Made by a program: the position numbers and the translations under genes. Below the pieces are notes generated by a model. It did not search any database, was not told the origin of the DNA, and was given only the letters and a program-made list of their open reading frames with translations. A stretch of DNA of 64,000 nt from Micromonospora costi (lineage in GTDB: Bacteria > Actinomycetota > Actinomycetes > Mycobacteriales > Micromonosporaceae), in NCBI RefSeq assembly GCF_003626655.1, contig NZ_RBAN01000001.1:868001-932000 (forward strand), read 5' to 3'. The stretch's first letter is position 1. Each line of letters opens with the position of its first letter. Below are positions 35,679 through 44,487 of the stretch, one piece after another.

Positions 35679-37163
35679 GTGGACGAACACGACATGCTGC
35701 TCTCCCCCGCCGGCGTCGAGGCGCTGCGGACCGCGCTGACCCGGGCCCGGTTCACCTCCAACGGCATCGCCGACCGGCTCGGCCCGCAGGCGACCGGCGG
35801 CGTGGCCGTCAACGACTACCGGGCCGCGCTGCGTGCCACCGAGGACCGCGACCCGCTCGGCACCCTGATCCGGGTGTTCATCTGCGACCAGACCGAGTCG
35901 GAGGCGGTCGTGGCCGCCGCGCTCGCGCCGCTTTCCATGGCGGAGGCGCTGGCCGGCGGGCTGGTCGAGCGGCACGGTGACGGGCTGCGCGCCGGCGTGG
36001 ACCTGGAGCCGTACGGCGACGAGTGGTGGGTGCTCGCCGACGTGCCGGGCATCGCCCGGCCAGGACGGCCGCTGCACGCCGAGCATGTGCTCGGCATCGG
36101 CGGGGCGACCCAGACGCTGATCGGCGCCACCGTCCGGCGTCCCGTCGACACCGCGCTGGACCTGGGCACCGGCTCGGGCGTCCAGGCCCTGCACCTGTCC
36201 ACGCACGCCCGCACGGTCACCGCCACCGACGTGTCCGCTCGCGCGCTGCGCTTCGCGGCGACCACGGCCGCGCTCAACGGCCAGGACTGGGAGCTGCTGC
36301 GCGGCGACATGGTGGCGCCGGTGGCCGGCCGCCGCTTCGACCTCGTGGTGAGCAACCCGCCGTTCGTCGTCGGGCCGGGCACCACCACGCACGTCTACCG
36401 GGACTCGGGCCGGGTCGGCGACGCGATGGGCTCCGAGCTGGCCGCCGCCGCGCCCGGCCTGCTCACCGAGGGCGGCACCATGCAGTACCTGGCGAACTGG
36501 GTGCACGTGGCCGGCGAGGAGTGGGACGAGCGGGTGGCCGGCTGGTTCGCCGGCACCGGCCTGGACGCGTGGGTCATCCAGCGCGAGGTGGCCGACCCGA
36601 TGGCGTACGTGAACCTGTGGCTGACCGACGTCGGTGAGGCGGCCGACCCGCAGCGGATGGCCGCCTGGCTGGACTGGTTCGACGCGCACAAGGTGGAGGC
36701 CATCGGCTTCGGCATCGTCTCGCTGCGCCGGGGTGGGCACGCCGACCCGGTGGTGCGCGTGGAGGACCTGCGGCAGCGGGTGGAGCCGCCGATGGGCGAC
36801 CGGATCGCCGCCTGGTTCGACCGCCAGGACTTTCTCCGCGTACGCGACACCGAGGGGCTGCTCGCCGAGCGCTACCGGACCGCCGAGGGCCTCCAGCTGC
36901 GCCAGGAGGCCACCATGGGCGACGAGGGCTGGGCGGTCGACCGGCAGGTGCTGGCCATGCCGCGCGGACTGCGCTGGACCGAGGAGGTCGACCCGCTGGT
37001 GCTGGCGCTGGTCGGCGGCTGCGACGGGCGACTGCCGCTGCGCGACCAGCTCGCCCTGCTGGCGGTGGCGCACGACGTGGCGGTCGAGGAACTGGCCGAG
37101 GCGGCCGGCCCGATCGTGGCTCACCTGGTGGAGCGCGGCATCATCGAGCCGGCGGTCAGCTGA
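35679..37163 (+). CDS. Class I SAM-dependent methyltransferase with N-terminal DUF7059-type domain
   Basis: 494 aa from GTG 35679. The N-terminal ~140 residues (helical, YRAALRATEDRDPLGTLIRVFI) resemble the domain preceding RlmG/PrmC-like methyltransferases. The catalytic domain has TALDLGTGSGVQALHLS (motif I), TATDVSARALRFAATTAALNG, and SNPPFVVGPG, the NPPF motif of N-methyltransferases acting on Gln or exocyclic amines. A C-terminal ~150-residue extension (DFLRVRDTEGLLAERYRT) follows. Substrate could be rRNA (RlmF/RlmG type) or a protein; not decided by sequence. The 3' end runs into a degenerate repeat region. Confidence 0.85.
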   Translation: MDEHDMLLSPAGVEALRTALTRARFTSNGIADRLGPQATGGVAVNDYRAALRATEDRDPLGTLIRVFICDQTESEAVVAAALAPLSMAEALAGGLVERHGDGLRAGVDLEPYGDEWWVLADVPGIARPGRPLHAEHVLGIGGATQTLIGATVRRPVDTALDLGTGSGVQALHLSTHARTVTATDVSARALRFAATTAALNGQDWELLRGDMVAPVAGRRFDLVVSNPPFVVGPGTTTHVYRDSGRVGDAMGSELAAAAPGLLTEGGTMQYLANWVHVAGEEWDERVAGWFAGTGLDAWVIQREVADPMAYVNLWLTDVGEAADPQRMAAWLDWFDAHKVEAIGFGIVSLRRGGHADPVVRVEDLRQRVEPPMGDRIAAWFDRQDFLRVRDTEGLLAERYRTAEGLQLRQEATMGDEGWAVDRQVLAMPRGLRWTEEVDPLVLALVGGCDGRLPLRDQLALLAVAHDVAVEELAEAAGPIVAHLVERGIIEPAVS

Positions 37164-37310
37164 CGGAGTCGGCGGCCGGCCGCCGGGGGCGGCTGACGGG
37201 GCCGGCGGTCGGCCTCGGGCCGGCTAACGGGGCCGGCTGACGGGATCGGGGGTCGGCGGGGGCCGGCGGTCGGCCTCGGGGTCGGCTGACGGGGCGGCGG
37301 GTGCCGGCCC
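37150..37310. repeat. Degenerate direct repeats between the methyltransferase gene and dtd
   Basis: A block beginning GGCCGGCGGTCGGCCTCGGG occurs at about 37200 and again at about 37261, and CGGCTGACGGGG or variants occur several times. The 3' end of the methyltransferase gene (GGCGGTCAGCTGACGG) looks like the source. Likely slipped-strand duplication. Confidence 0.7.
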
Positions 37311-37351
37311 GCGGCGGTCCGGGGCAGCGGCGAGGAACGGGAGGTGCGCGG

Positions 37352-37774
37352 ATGCGCGCGGTGGTGCAGACGGTCGGCCGGGCCAGCGTGACGGTCGACG
37401 GTGCGGTGGTCGGCGCGATCGACGACGGCCTGCTCGTGCTGCTCGGGGTGACCCACGACGACACGGCCGAGACCGCCCGCACGATGGCCCGCAAGGTGCA
37501 CGAGCTGCGCATCCTCGACGAGGAGCGGTCAGCGGCCGACACCGGCGCGCCGATCCTGGTGGTGAGCCAGTTCACGCTCTACGGCGACGCCCGCAAGGGC
37601 CGCCGCCCCAGCTGGACGGCGGCAGCCCCGGCCGAGGTCGCGGAGCCGCTCGTGACGGCCGTGGTCGAGGCGCTGCGGGAGCGCGGCGCGAAGGTCGAGA
37701 CCGGCCGCTTCCGCGCCCACATGCTGGTCGAGAGCGTCAACGTGGGCCCCCGCACCATCCTCCTGGACCTGTAA
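37352..37774 (+). CDS. dtd: D-aminoacyl-tRNA deacylase
   Basis: 140 aa from ATG 37352 with GGGAGGT 7 nt upstream; the longer frame starts in the repeat region. It removes D-amino acids mischarged on tRNA. The two family motifs that build the active site are present: [20 protein letters not shown] (about residues 75-94) and the C-terminal [13 protein letters not shown], holding the Gly-cisPro pair. The second motif is usually N-x-GPVT; here Arg replaces Val. Length is typical. Followed by a large inverted repeat. Confidence 0.93.
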   Translation: MRAVVQTVGRASVTVDGAVVGAIDDGLLVLLGVTHDDTAETARTMARKVHELRILDEERSAADTGAPILVVSQFTLYGDARKGRRPSWTAAAPAEVAEPLVTAVVEALRERGAKVETGRFRAHMLVESVNVGPRTILLDL

Positions 37775-37839
37775 CCACCCCCAACCCGCCCGCCCCGCCG
37801 CCCCCACCCGCGCCGGCCCCCCGCCCGCCCACTCGAGCG

Positions 37840-37900
37840 GTTGATCATGAAGTTATTGCCCGCCTGATCGGCGTGTCGCGGCAATAACTTCATGATCAAC
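37840..37900. repeat. Perfect 21-bp inverted repeat, family B
   Basis: Arms 37840-37860 (GTTGATCATGAAGTTATTGC plus C) and 37880-37900 are perfectly complementary with a 19-nt loop. It lies between the convergent dtd and spo0M genes, 52 nt from the spo0M stop. Markedly AT-richer than its surroundings. Confidence 0.92.
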
Positions 37901-37952
37901 GCGGGGAGGGACGGGGATGGGCGGGAGGGCGGGCGGCGGGCGCGGGGTCGGG

Positions 37953-38741
37953 TCAGGAGAACAGGCCTCGGCGTTGGAGGGACTGGCGCAGCCAGCCGTC
38001 CAGCTGGGCGGCCCAGTCGACGCGGTCGACCGTCGCGTGGTCGACCGTGAACCGGCCGAACGCGTCCCGGCCCTCGGTGAACAGCCCGCCGCGCTTGTCC
38101 AGCTCCAGCACCACCTGCATCTGCTGGGCGTCGGCGATGAACGTGACCTCCAGCTGGTTGATCGACCGGGCGTACTGCGGCGCCGGGTAGAACTCGATCT
38201 CCTGGTAGAACGGCAGCGTCTGCCGTACGCCGTAGATGTGGCCGCGCTCCACGTCGGCCCGGGTGAACCGGAAGCCCAGCCGCAGCAACGCGTCGAGCAA
38301 TCGCTCCTGCGCCGGCAACGGGTGCACGGCCACGGCGTCCAGGTCGCTCTTGTCGACCGCCCGGGCCACCTCCAGCTCCGTACGCAGCCCCATGGTCATC
38401 CCGTGCAGGTGCTGCCCGTACAGCTCGGTGACCGGGGTCTCCCAGGGGACGTCGAAGCGGAACGGGATGTCGTGGCGCTGCCCGGGCTCCAGGCGGAACG
38501 GACCGGTCACACGCTGGCGGTGGAACTCCTGGTTGGTGTTGTACTCGTTGTCGCCACTCTCCACCTCGACCCGGGTCACCAGCCCGAGCGCCACGTACTC
38601 GACGTCGACCTGGTGGTCGCCGCCGGCCACCTGGACACGGCCCTCCAGCTGGCCGCCGGGGCGGCAGTTCGGGTTGGCCAGGACGGTTTCCACCGACGGG
38701 CCGCCCACACCCATCGCCTGCATGAGCCGCTTGAAGACCAC
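37953..38741 (-). CDS. Sporulation control protein Spo0M family
   Basis: 262 aa from GTG 38741 with GGAGG upstream. The arrestin-like Spo0M fold is beta rich: VFKRLMQAMGVGGPSVETVLANPNCRPGGQLEGRVQV at the start, then VEYVALGLVTRVE, HDIPFRFDVPWETPVTELYGQ and ELEVARAVDKSDLDAVAVHPLP. The conserved PWETP motif is typical. In Bacillus it affects sporulation timing; actinobacterial copies are uncharacterised but common in spore formers and relatives. It is a cytoplasmic protein with no membrane segment. Divergent from sigB with 243 nt between. Confidence 0.9.
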   Translation of the reverse strand: MVFKRLMQAMGVGGPSVETVLANPNCRPGGQLEGRVQVAGGDHQVDVEYVALGLVTRVEVESGDNEYNTNQEFHRQRVTGPFRLEPGQRHDIPFRFDVPWETPVTELYGQHLHGMTMGLRTELEVARAVDKSDLDAVAVHPLPAQERLLDALLRLGFRFTRADVERGHIYGVRQTLPFYQEIEFYPAPQYARSINQLEVTFIADAQQMQVVLELDKRGGLFTEGRDAFGRFTVDHATVDRVDWAAQLDGWLRQSLQRRGLFS

Positions 38742-38984
38742 AACACCCTCCGTCGCCTGACCTGGGCCGGCCATCCCGGCCGGTCGCTGGCACGGTAACC
38801 GGGGCCGGCAAGCCTCCCCGGCCGACACACCCGGTGACGGCGCCGCACCGCTCCGCACCATCCGACCCGATTCCTGTCGGGTCCCCGATCGCCTCACTCC
38901 CGTTTCACGCCCCTGCCGCCAAGCTGTTTGTCACCGGCAGCACTCGGCCGGGAACGCACCACACGGACACGGGGAGAGACGAAG

Positions 38985-40001
38985 ATGGCCCTGCAGATGA
39001 CGGAGCACGGCATGCGCCCGGCCGCGGGCACGGACACCGACCCGGGCGTCGAGGTCCTCACCGACCTGGACGCCACCGACGAGCGTGGTGTCTCCACGGA
39101 CCTCGTCCGGGCGTACCTCAACGGGATCGGCCGGACGAAGCTGCTCACCGCGGCGCAGGAGGTCGACCTCTCCAAGCGGATCGAGGCGGGCCTCTTCGCC
39201 GAGGAGAAGCTGGCCACCTGCACCCCCGTCTCGCCGGAACTGCGCGCCGACCTGGAGCTGATCGTGGCCGAGGGCCGGGCGGCCAAGGACCACCTGCTCG
39301 AGGCGAACCTGCGGCTCGTGGTGAGCATCGCCAAGCGCTACACCGGACGCGGCATGGCCTTCCTCGACCTGATCCAGGAGGGCAACCTCGGCCTCATCCG
39401 CGCCGTCGAGAAGTTCGACTACACCAAGGGCTACAAGTTCTCCACCTACGCCACCTGGTGGATCCGCCAGGCCATCACCCGCGCCATGGCCGACCAGGCC
39501 CGCACCATTCGCATCCCGGTGCACATGGTCGAGCAGGTCAACCGGATGGTCCGGGCCCGCCGCGACCTGTCGGTGACGCTGGGCCGCGAACCCACCGTGG
39601 GGGAGGTCGCCCGGGCGCTGGGCATCCCCGAGTTCCAGGTGATCGAGCTGATCTCGTACGACCGGGAGCCGGTGAGCCTGGACCAGGCGGTCGGCGAGGA
39701 CGGCGAGAGCGCGCTCGGCGACTTCGTCGCCGCGGTCGACCCGCGGGACGAACCGGGCGACGCCACGGCGCAGGGCGAGCTGCGCAACGAGGTGCGGATC
39801 GTGCTGGCCACCCTCTCGCAGCGGGAGCAGGCGGTGATCCGGCTCCGGTTCGGCCTGGACGACGGCCGGCAGCGCACGCTGGACGAGGTCGGCCGGGAGT
39901 TCGGCCTCTCGCGGGAGCGGATCCGGCAGATCGAGAAGGTGACGCTGCTGAAGCTGCGCGCTCCCGAGCGGGCGCAGCGGCTGGAGGCGTACGCCTGCTG
40001 A
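38985..40001 (+). CDS. sigB: Primary-like (group 2) sigma factor, SigB type
   Basis: 338 aa from ATG 38985 with GGGGAG upstream. It lacks the long N-terminal linker of SigA. Regions: 1.2 ([23 protein letters not shown]), 2.1-2.4 ([15 protein letters not shown] ... [14 protein letters not shown]), 3 ([15 protein letters not shown]) and 4.2 ([20 protein letters not shown]). The 2.4 helix is identical to that of SigA, so it should recognise the same -10 sequence. Position near ideR matches sigB of mycobacteria from memory. A strong GC hairpin follows the stop. Confidence 0.93.
   Translation: MALQMTEHGMRPAAGTDTDPGVEVLTDLDATDERGVSTDLVRAYLNGIGRTKLLTAAQEVDLSKRIEAGLFAEEKLATCTPVSPELRADLELIVAEGRAAKDHLLEANLRLVVSIAKRYTGRGMAFLDLIQEGNLGLIRAVEKFDYTKGYKFSTYATWWIRQAITRAMADQARTIRIPVHMVEQVNRMVRARRDLSVTLGREPTVGEVARALGIPEFQVIELISYDREPVSLDQAVGEDGESALGDFVAAVDPRDEPGDATAQGELRNEVRIVLATLSQREQAVIRLRFGLDDGRQRTLDEVGREFGLSRERIRQIEKVTLLKLRAPERAQRLEAYAC
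39330..39533 (+). repeat. Tract nearly identical to part of sigA
   Basis: 204 nt, matching 27546-27749 with two synonymous differences. The upstream 45 nt of the two genes differ at several third positions and residues, so the boundary is abrupt. Confidence 0.95.
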
Positions 40002-40015
40002 GCAGGGCGTGTAGC

Positions 40016-40050
40016 GCGGAAGGTCCCGGTGGTTCACCGGGGCCTTCCGC
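40016..40050 (+). terminator. Terminator of sigB
   Basis: 16-bp stem (40016-40031 with 40035-40050, one G-T pair) and a 3-nt loop, 14 nt after the stop. No T-run. Confidence 0.75.
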
Positions 40051-40104
40051 GTGATCCAGCGGGTACGGCTTCCCACGAACGCGCGCGACGCGAGCCGGCG
40101 GTGT

Positions 40105-40133
40105 TTGACCCAGCCGTCACGGTGCGCTACCAA
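40105..40133 (+). promoter_or_regulatory. Promoter of the VOC gene
   Basis: TTGACC (40105-40110), a spacer of exactly 17 nt, and TACCAA (40128-40133). It lies 38 nt upstream of GTG 40172. Confidence 0.55.
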
Positions 40134-40171
40134 GACGTGACAGAAATTTCCTGCGGCGTGAGGGACGCGGC

Positions 40172-40579
40172 GTGAACTGGACGTTGGAAGTCGTGGTGGT
40201 GCCCGTGTCCGACCTGGACCGAGCGAAGGCGTTCTACGCCGACCGGCTCGGTTTCACCGTCGACCACGACACCGCCATCGGCGGTCTCGGGCGGGTCGTG
40301 CAGCTGACCCCACCGGGCTCCGGCTGCTCGATCGTGCTCGGCACCGGCGTCGTGCCGGAGATGCCGCCCGGGTCGGTCAAGGGACTGCAACTGGTGGTCC
40401 CCGACCTGAAGCGGGCGCGCGCCGAACTGGTCGCCCGGGGTGTGGCGGTCACCGAGATCCAGGTGATGGGCGGCACACCCAGTCCGGACCCGCACCCGCT
40501 GGACAACGTCGGGTTCGTCTTCCTCTCCGACCCGGACGGCAACACCTGGGCGATCCAGCAGATCTCCAACCGCGCCTGA
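40172..40579 (+). CDS. VOC-superfamily (glyoxalase/bleomycin resistance-like) protein
   Basis: 135 aa from GTG 40172 with GAGGGA upstream. Two beta-alpha-beta-beta-beta modules typical of the vicinal oxygen chelate fold: VVVPVSDLDRAKAFYADRLGF at the start of the first and LQLVVPDLKRARAELVARGV in the second, ending VFLSDPDGNTWAIQQI. Metal ligands are not certain; the first His/Glu of glyoxalase I is absent and only the terminal Q/E position is clear. Function could be an enzyme or a ligand-binding resistance protein. Monocistronic by its flanking promoter. Confidence 0.85.
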   Translation: MNWTLEVVVVPVSDLDRAKAFYADRLGFTVDHDTAIGGLGRVVQLTPPGSGCSIVLGTGVVPEMPPGSVKGLQLVVPDLKRARAELVARGVAVTEIQVMGGTPSPDPHPLDNVGFVFLSDPDGNTWAIQQISNRA

Positions 40580-40684
40580 CCGGGTGCCGGGTCGCCCGCG
40601 GCCGGCCCCCGCCGCCGGCGCGCACGACCGGGGCACGCCCGGACGACCGGTGCGGGCCCGCACGGGTCGCCGCCGCAGCCTGCG

Positions 40685-43234
40685 TCAGAGGCGGCGCGGC
40701 CCGGTGTCCGGACGGTCGGCGGCGGCACCGAGGCGGACCGTGGCGTGCAGCACCGAGAGGCCGTCCGGGCGGGCGAGCACCGGGTTCATCGTGAGCGCCC
40801 GGACCCGGGGCTGCTCGTCGGCGAGCCGCCCCACCCGCAGCAGCAGGTCCACGAGAGCGGCCCGGTCCACCGGCGCGGCACCCCGGTGCCCACGCAGCAG
40901 CGGTGCCGCCCGCGGCTCGTCGACCAGCTCGGCGGCGTCCCGGTCGGTCAGCGGCACCGCCCGCCAGGCCCGGTCGCCGAGCAGCTCGGTGGCCACACCG
41001 CCCAGACCGAACCCGACCACCGGACCGAACGCCGGATCCTCCACCAGCTCGACGACGCAGGCCACTCCGGGCGCGACCATCGGCTGGACCAGGACGTCCG
41101 CGCCGAACACCGCCGACATCTCGGCGTACGCGCGGCGGACCGCCTCCCCGTCGGGCAGGTCGAGCCGGACGGCGCCCAGGTCGAGCCGGTGCCGCAGCCC
41201 GGGAGCCGCCGCCTTCACGGCCACCGGGAACCCGAGCCGCGACGCGGCGTCGACCGCCTCGTCCGCCGAGCCCGCCGGCACCGAGTCGACCAGGTCGATC
41301 CCGTACGCGGCGAGCAGCCCCGCGACGTCCGGCCCGTCGTGGCGCAGCGCGGCCTGCCCCGCGACCCGGTCGACGCCGGGCAGCTCGGGCAGTGCGCCGG
41401 GCGGGCGGCGCAGCCAGTCGGCGTACCGGTGCACACGGGCCAGCGCCCGGACCGCCTCCTCCACACCCCCGTACGCCGGCATTCCGGCCGGCGTCCGTCC
41501 GGTCAGGACGGTGGCCACGGCCGGCTTGCCGGTGTCGAGAGCGGCGGGCAGCGCGGCGGTGAGGTCGGCGTCGGCCGGCTGGCCGGGCAGCGGCGGGGCG
41601 ACCATCACGGCGAGCGCGTCGACCCGGTCGTCCGCGGCCGCCCCGGCGAGCGCGGCGGCGAACTCGGCCGCGGTGGCGTTCGGCCCGAGGTCGTGGGGGT
41701 ACCCGTCGGCCAGCGTGAGTCCCTGCGCGACGCAGGCCGTGGCGGCCAGCCCGGTGAGCGCCGACGAGTTGCCCACCACGGCGACCCGCGGGCCGGCCGG
41801 CAGCGGCTGGTTGGCCAGCAGCACCCCGACGTCGAGCAGTTCGGCCACCGTGTCCACCCGGACGACGCCGGACTGGGCGAACAGGGCGGCGACCGCGACC
41901 TCGTCCGGGCCGGCGGAGTCGCCCACGCCGGCCGGGCGGGCCGGCGACGCCAGCGCCACCACGGGCTTGGTCCGCCCGATCCGCCGGACCAGCCGGGCGA
42001 ACTTGCGCGGGTTCCCGAAGGTCTCCAGGTACAGCATGATGACGTCGGTGCCGGGGTCGTCCTGCCAGTACTGGAGCAGGTCGTTGCCGGACACGTCGGC
42101 CCGGTTCCCGGCGGAGACGAAGCTGGACAGGCCCAGCCCCCGCCGGTCCGCCTCGGCCAGCAGCGCCACCCCGAACGCGCCGGACTGGCTGAAGATGCCC
42201 ACCCGGCCGGGCGGCGGCAGCGCGGGCGCGAGCGTGGCGTTCAGGCGTACGGCCGGGTCGGTGTTCGCGACGCCCAGGCAGTTCGGGCCGATGACGCGCA
42301 TACCGGCGGTGTGCGCCGCTCGCACCAGGGCCCGCTGCGCGGCCGCGCCCGCCGACCCGGCCTCGGCGAAACCGGCCGAGATCACCGCGAGGCCGTGCAC
42401 GCCGGCGGCCGCCGCGTCGGCGACCACGGCCGGCGCCGCGTCGGGCGGGACCGCGACCACCGCGAGGTCGATCGGCACGCCCGCGTCGGCCGCGCGTGGG
42501 TACGCCGGCAGGCCCGCCACCGACGGGGCGCTCGGGTACACCGGCACGACGGCGCCCGTGAACCCACCGTCCCGCAGGTGCCCGAGCACCGCCGCGCCCA
42601 CCCCCTGCCCGGTGGCGCTGGCGCCGTAGACGGCCACACCCCTCGGCGCGAGCAGCCGGGCGATCGACCGGGCCTCGGTGCGGTGCTCCCGGCCGCGCTG
42701 CACGGCCAGGGTCGCGTCGGTCGGCGCGATGGGGAAGGTCAGGTGTACGACGCCGTCGGCGAACTGCCGCTGGACCTGGTAGCCGAAGTCGGAGAAGACC
42801 CGCAGCATCGCCCCGTTGGCCGGGAGCACCTCGGCCACGAAGTGCACGATGCCGACCCGGCGGGCCGCGTCGGCCAGGTGCTCCAGCAGCACCGACCCGA
42901 TGCCCCGGCCCTGGAAGGCGTCCTCCACCACGAAGGCCACCTCGGCCTCCGGCGCTTCCGGCCCGAGCCGCTCGTAGCGGCCCACGGCGACGATCTGCCC
43001 GCCCGCGAGCACCACGAACGCCTCCCGGTCCCGGTGGTCGACCGTGACGAAGCGGCGCAGGTCCCGTTCCGGGATCCGCGGGTACGGCGAGAAGTAGCGC
43101 AGGTAGCGGGTGCGCTCGGAGAACCGGGCGTGCATCGCCACGATGCCGGGCGCGTCCTCCGGCCGGATCTGTCGCAACTGGACGGTGGTGCCGTCGCTGA
43201 GCAGCACGTCCACCGGTTGGTCCACGGTCGTCAC
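40685..43234 (-). CDS. GNAT fused to NDP-forming acyl-CoA synthetase domains (Pat-type protein acetyltransferase)
   Basis: 849 aa from GTG 43234 with GGAGGGAGG 8 nt upstream. The N-terminal GNAT domain (about residues 10-165) has LRQIRPEDAPGIVAMHARFSE, the acetyl-CoA loop FQGRGIGSVLLEHLA and ANGAMLRVFSDFGY. Then follow a CoA-binding domain (RGVAVYGASATGQGVGAAVLG, about 195), succinyl-CoA-ligase-like domains (VIGPNCLGVANT, FSQSGAFGVALLAEA) and a C-terminal ATP-grasp (LGFPVAVKAAAPGLRH). Such fusions, with GNAT at either end, are protein lysine acetyltransferases that modify acyl-CoA synthetases. The acuC-type deacetylase gene lies 24 nt upstream, supporting a reversible acetylation role. Confidence 0.9.
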   Translation of the reverse strand: MTTVDQPVDVLLSDGTTVQLRQIRPEDAPGIVAMHARFSERTRYLRYFSPYPRIPERDLRRFVTVDHRDREAFVVLAGGQIVAVGRYERLGPEAPEAEVAFVVEDAFQGRGIGSVLLEHLADAARRVGIVHFVAEVLPANGAMLRVFSDFGYQVQRQFADGVVHLTFPIAPTDATLAVQRGREHRTEARSIARLLAPRGVAVYGASATGQGVGAAVLGHLRDGGFTGAVVPVYPSAPSVAGLPAYPRAADAGVPIDLAVVAVPPDAAPAVVADAAAAGVHGLAVISAGFAEAGSAGAAAQRALVRAAHTAGMRVIGPNCLGVANTDPAVRLNATLAPALPPPGRVGIFSQSGAFGVALLAEADRRGLGLSSFVSAGNRADVSGNDLLQYWQDDPGTDVIMLYLETFGNPRKFARLVRRIGRTKPVVALASPARPAGVGDSAGPDEVAVAALFAQSGVVRVDTVAELLDVGVLLANQPLPAGPRVAVVGNSSALTGLAATACVAQGLTLADGYPHDLGPNATAAEFAAALAGAAADDRVDALAVMVAPPLPGQPADADLTAALPAALDTGKPAVATVLTGRTPAGMPAYGGVEEAVRALARVHRYADWLRRPPGALPELPGVDRVAGQAALRHDGPDVAGLLAAYGIDLVDSVPAGSADEAVDAASRLGFPVAVKAAAPGLRHRLDLGAVRLDLPDGEAVRRAYAEMSAVFGADVLVQPMVAPGVACVVELVEDPAFGPVVGFGLGGVATELLGDRAWRAVPLTDRDAAELVDEPRAAPLLRGHRGAAPVDRAALVDLLLRVGRLADEQPRVRALTMNPVLARPDGLSVLHATVRLGAAADRPDTGPRRL

Positions 43235-43258
43235 CGGCCGGTCCTCCCTCCGGCCGGC

Positions 43259-44440
43259 TCAGTCGCGCGGGTCGTGCGGGTCGAGCCCGAGCAGCGGGAA
43301 GACCGTCTTGCGGGTGGCCGCGATGGCCCGGTCCACCGCCGTCGGCTCGCCGCTCGGCTGCCACGGCTCGTACGCCGGGTCGATGTCGTCGGTCATCCGC
43401 AGCGGCACCTGCCGGCCGGGGCAGCGCGCGGCGGCCAGCTCCCGCCAGGCCGGTGGGGTGAGCGTCGCCGGGTCGAGCGGCGCGCCGGCGGCGACCGCCA
43501 GCAGGTGCGTCCACGCCCGGGGCACCGCCTCGACCAGCGCGTACCCGCCACCGCCGGTGGCCACCCAGCGCCCCTCGCACAGCTCGTCGGCGAGCGCCCG
43601 CAGCGTCAGGTAGGTGGCGCGCTGCCCGTCCACCGACAGGTTCAGGTCGGCCAGAGGGTCGAGCCGGTGCCCGTCGGCGCCACACTGCGTGACCAGCAGC
43701 TGCGGCCGGAACGCGCGCAGCACCGACGGGACGACCGCGTGGAAGGCGCGCTGCCAGCCGGCGTCGTCGACACCCGGCGGCAGTGGCAGGTTGACCGCTG
43801 TTCCCTGCGCGCCCGGGCCGCCGGTCTCGTCGGGGAACCCGGTGCCCGGGAAGAGGGCGAGCGGGGTCTCGTGCAGGCTGATCGTCAGCACCCGCGGGTC
43901 GTCCCAGAAGACCTGCTGCACGCCGTCGCCGTGGTGCACGTCCACGTCCACGTACGCGATCCGCTCGGCGCCCAGGTCGAGCAGACGGGCGATCGCCACG
44001 GCGGGGTCGTTGTAGACGCAGAAGCCGCTGGCGCGGGCGGGCATCGCGTGGTGCAGCCCGCCGGCCACGCTGACCGCCCGGCGGGCCTCGCCCCGCCAGA
44101 CCGCCTCGGCCGCGGCCACGCTCGCCCCGGTAATGAGCGCGCTGGCCTCGTGCATCCCGTCGAAGACCGGATTGTCCGAGGTGCCCAGACCGAAGCCCGC
44201 GAACAGCGGATCGGTCGGCGCGGCTCGCACCGCCGCCAGGTACCGGGGGTCGTGCACCCGGGTCAGCAACGCGTCGTCGGCGGGCTCCGGCTTGACCAGG
44301 CGTACGCCCGGACGGTCCAGGACGCCCAGCTCGCGGGCGAGCGCGACGGTCAGCTCCACCCGCACCGGGTCGAGGGGATGGTCACCCATGTCGTAGGCGA
44401 GCAGGGACTCGTCCCACACCACCACCGTGTCGTCGGACAT
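43259..44440 (-). CDS. acuC: AcuC-type class I histone-deacetylase-fold deacetylase
   Basis: 393 aa from ATG 44440. Zn-dependent deacetylase marks: GGLHHAMPARASGFCVYNDPAVAI with the tandem His, YVDVDVHHGDGVQ holding the Asp/His zinc ligands, the later LLVTQCGADGHRLDPL (zinc Asp region) and ATGGGGYAL. AcuC proteins remove acetyl groups from acetyl-CoA synthetase lysines and reactivate it. It is followed 24 nt later by the GNAT/acyl-CoA synthetase gene, so writer and eraser are probably one operon. GACGAT 6 nt before the ATG may be a -10 box of a leaderless mRNA. Confidence 0.93.
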   Translation of the reverse strand: MSDDTVVVWDESLLAYDMGDHPLDPVRVELTVALARELGVLDRPGVRLVKPEPADDALLTRVHDPRYLAAVRAAPTDPLFAGFGLGTSDNPVFDGMHEASALITGASVAAAEAVWRGEARRAVSVAGGLHHAMPARASGFCVYNDPAVAIARLLDLGAERIAYVDVDVHHGDGVQQVFWDDPRVLTISLHETPLALFPGTGFPDETGGPGAQGTAVNLPLPPGVDDAGWQRAFHAVVPSVLRAFRPQLLVTQCGADGHRLDPLADLNLSVDGQRATYLTLRALADELCEGRWVATGGGGYALVEAVPRAWTHLLAVAAGAPLDPATLTPPAWRELAAARCPGRQVPLRMTDDIDPAYEPWQPSGEPTAVDRAIAATRKTVFPLLGLDPHDPRD

Positions 44441-44446
44441 GCGCCC

Positions 44447-44452
44447 ATCGTC
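44447..44452 (-). promoter_or_regulatory. Candidate -10 box of acuC
   Basis: GACGAT on the minus strand, 6 nt before ATG 44440. First base is off consensus. Confidence 0.38.
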
Positions 44453-44487
44453 GCACGTGGACCGGCGCGCGGCAGCGCACGCGCTGG

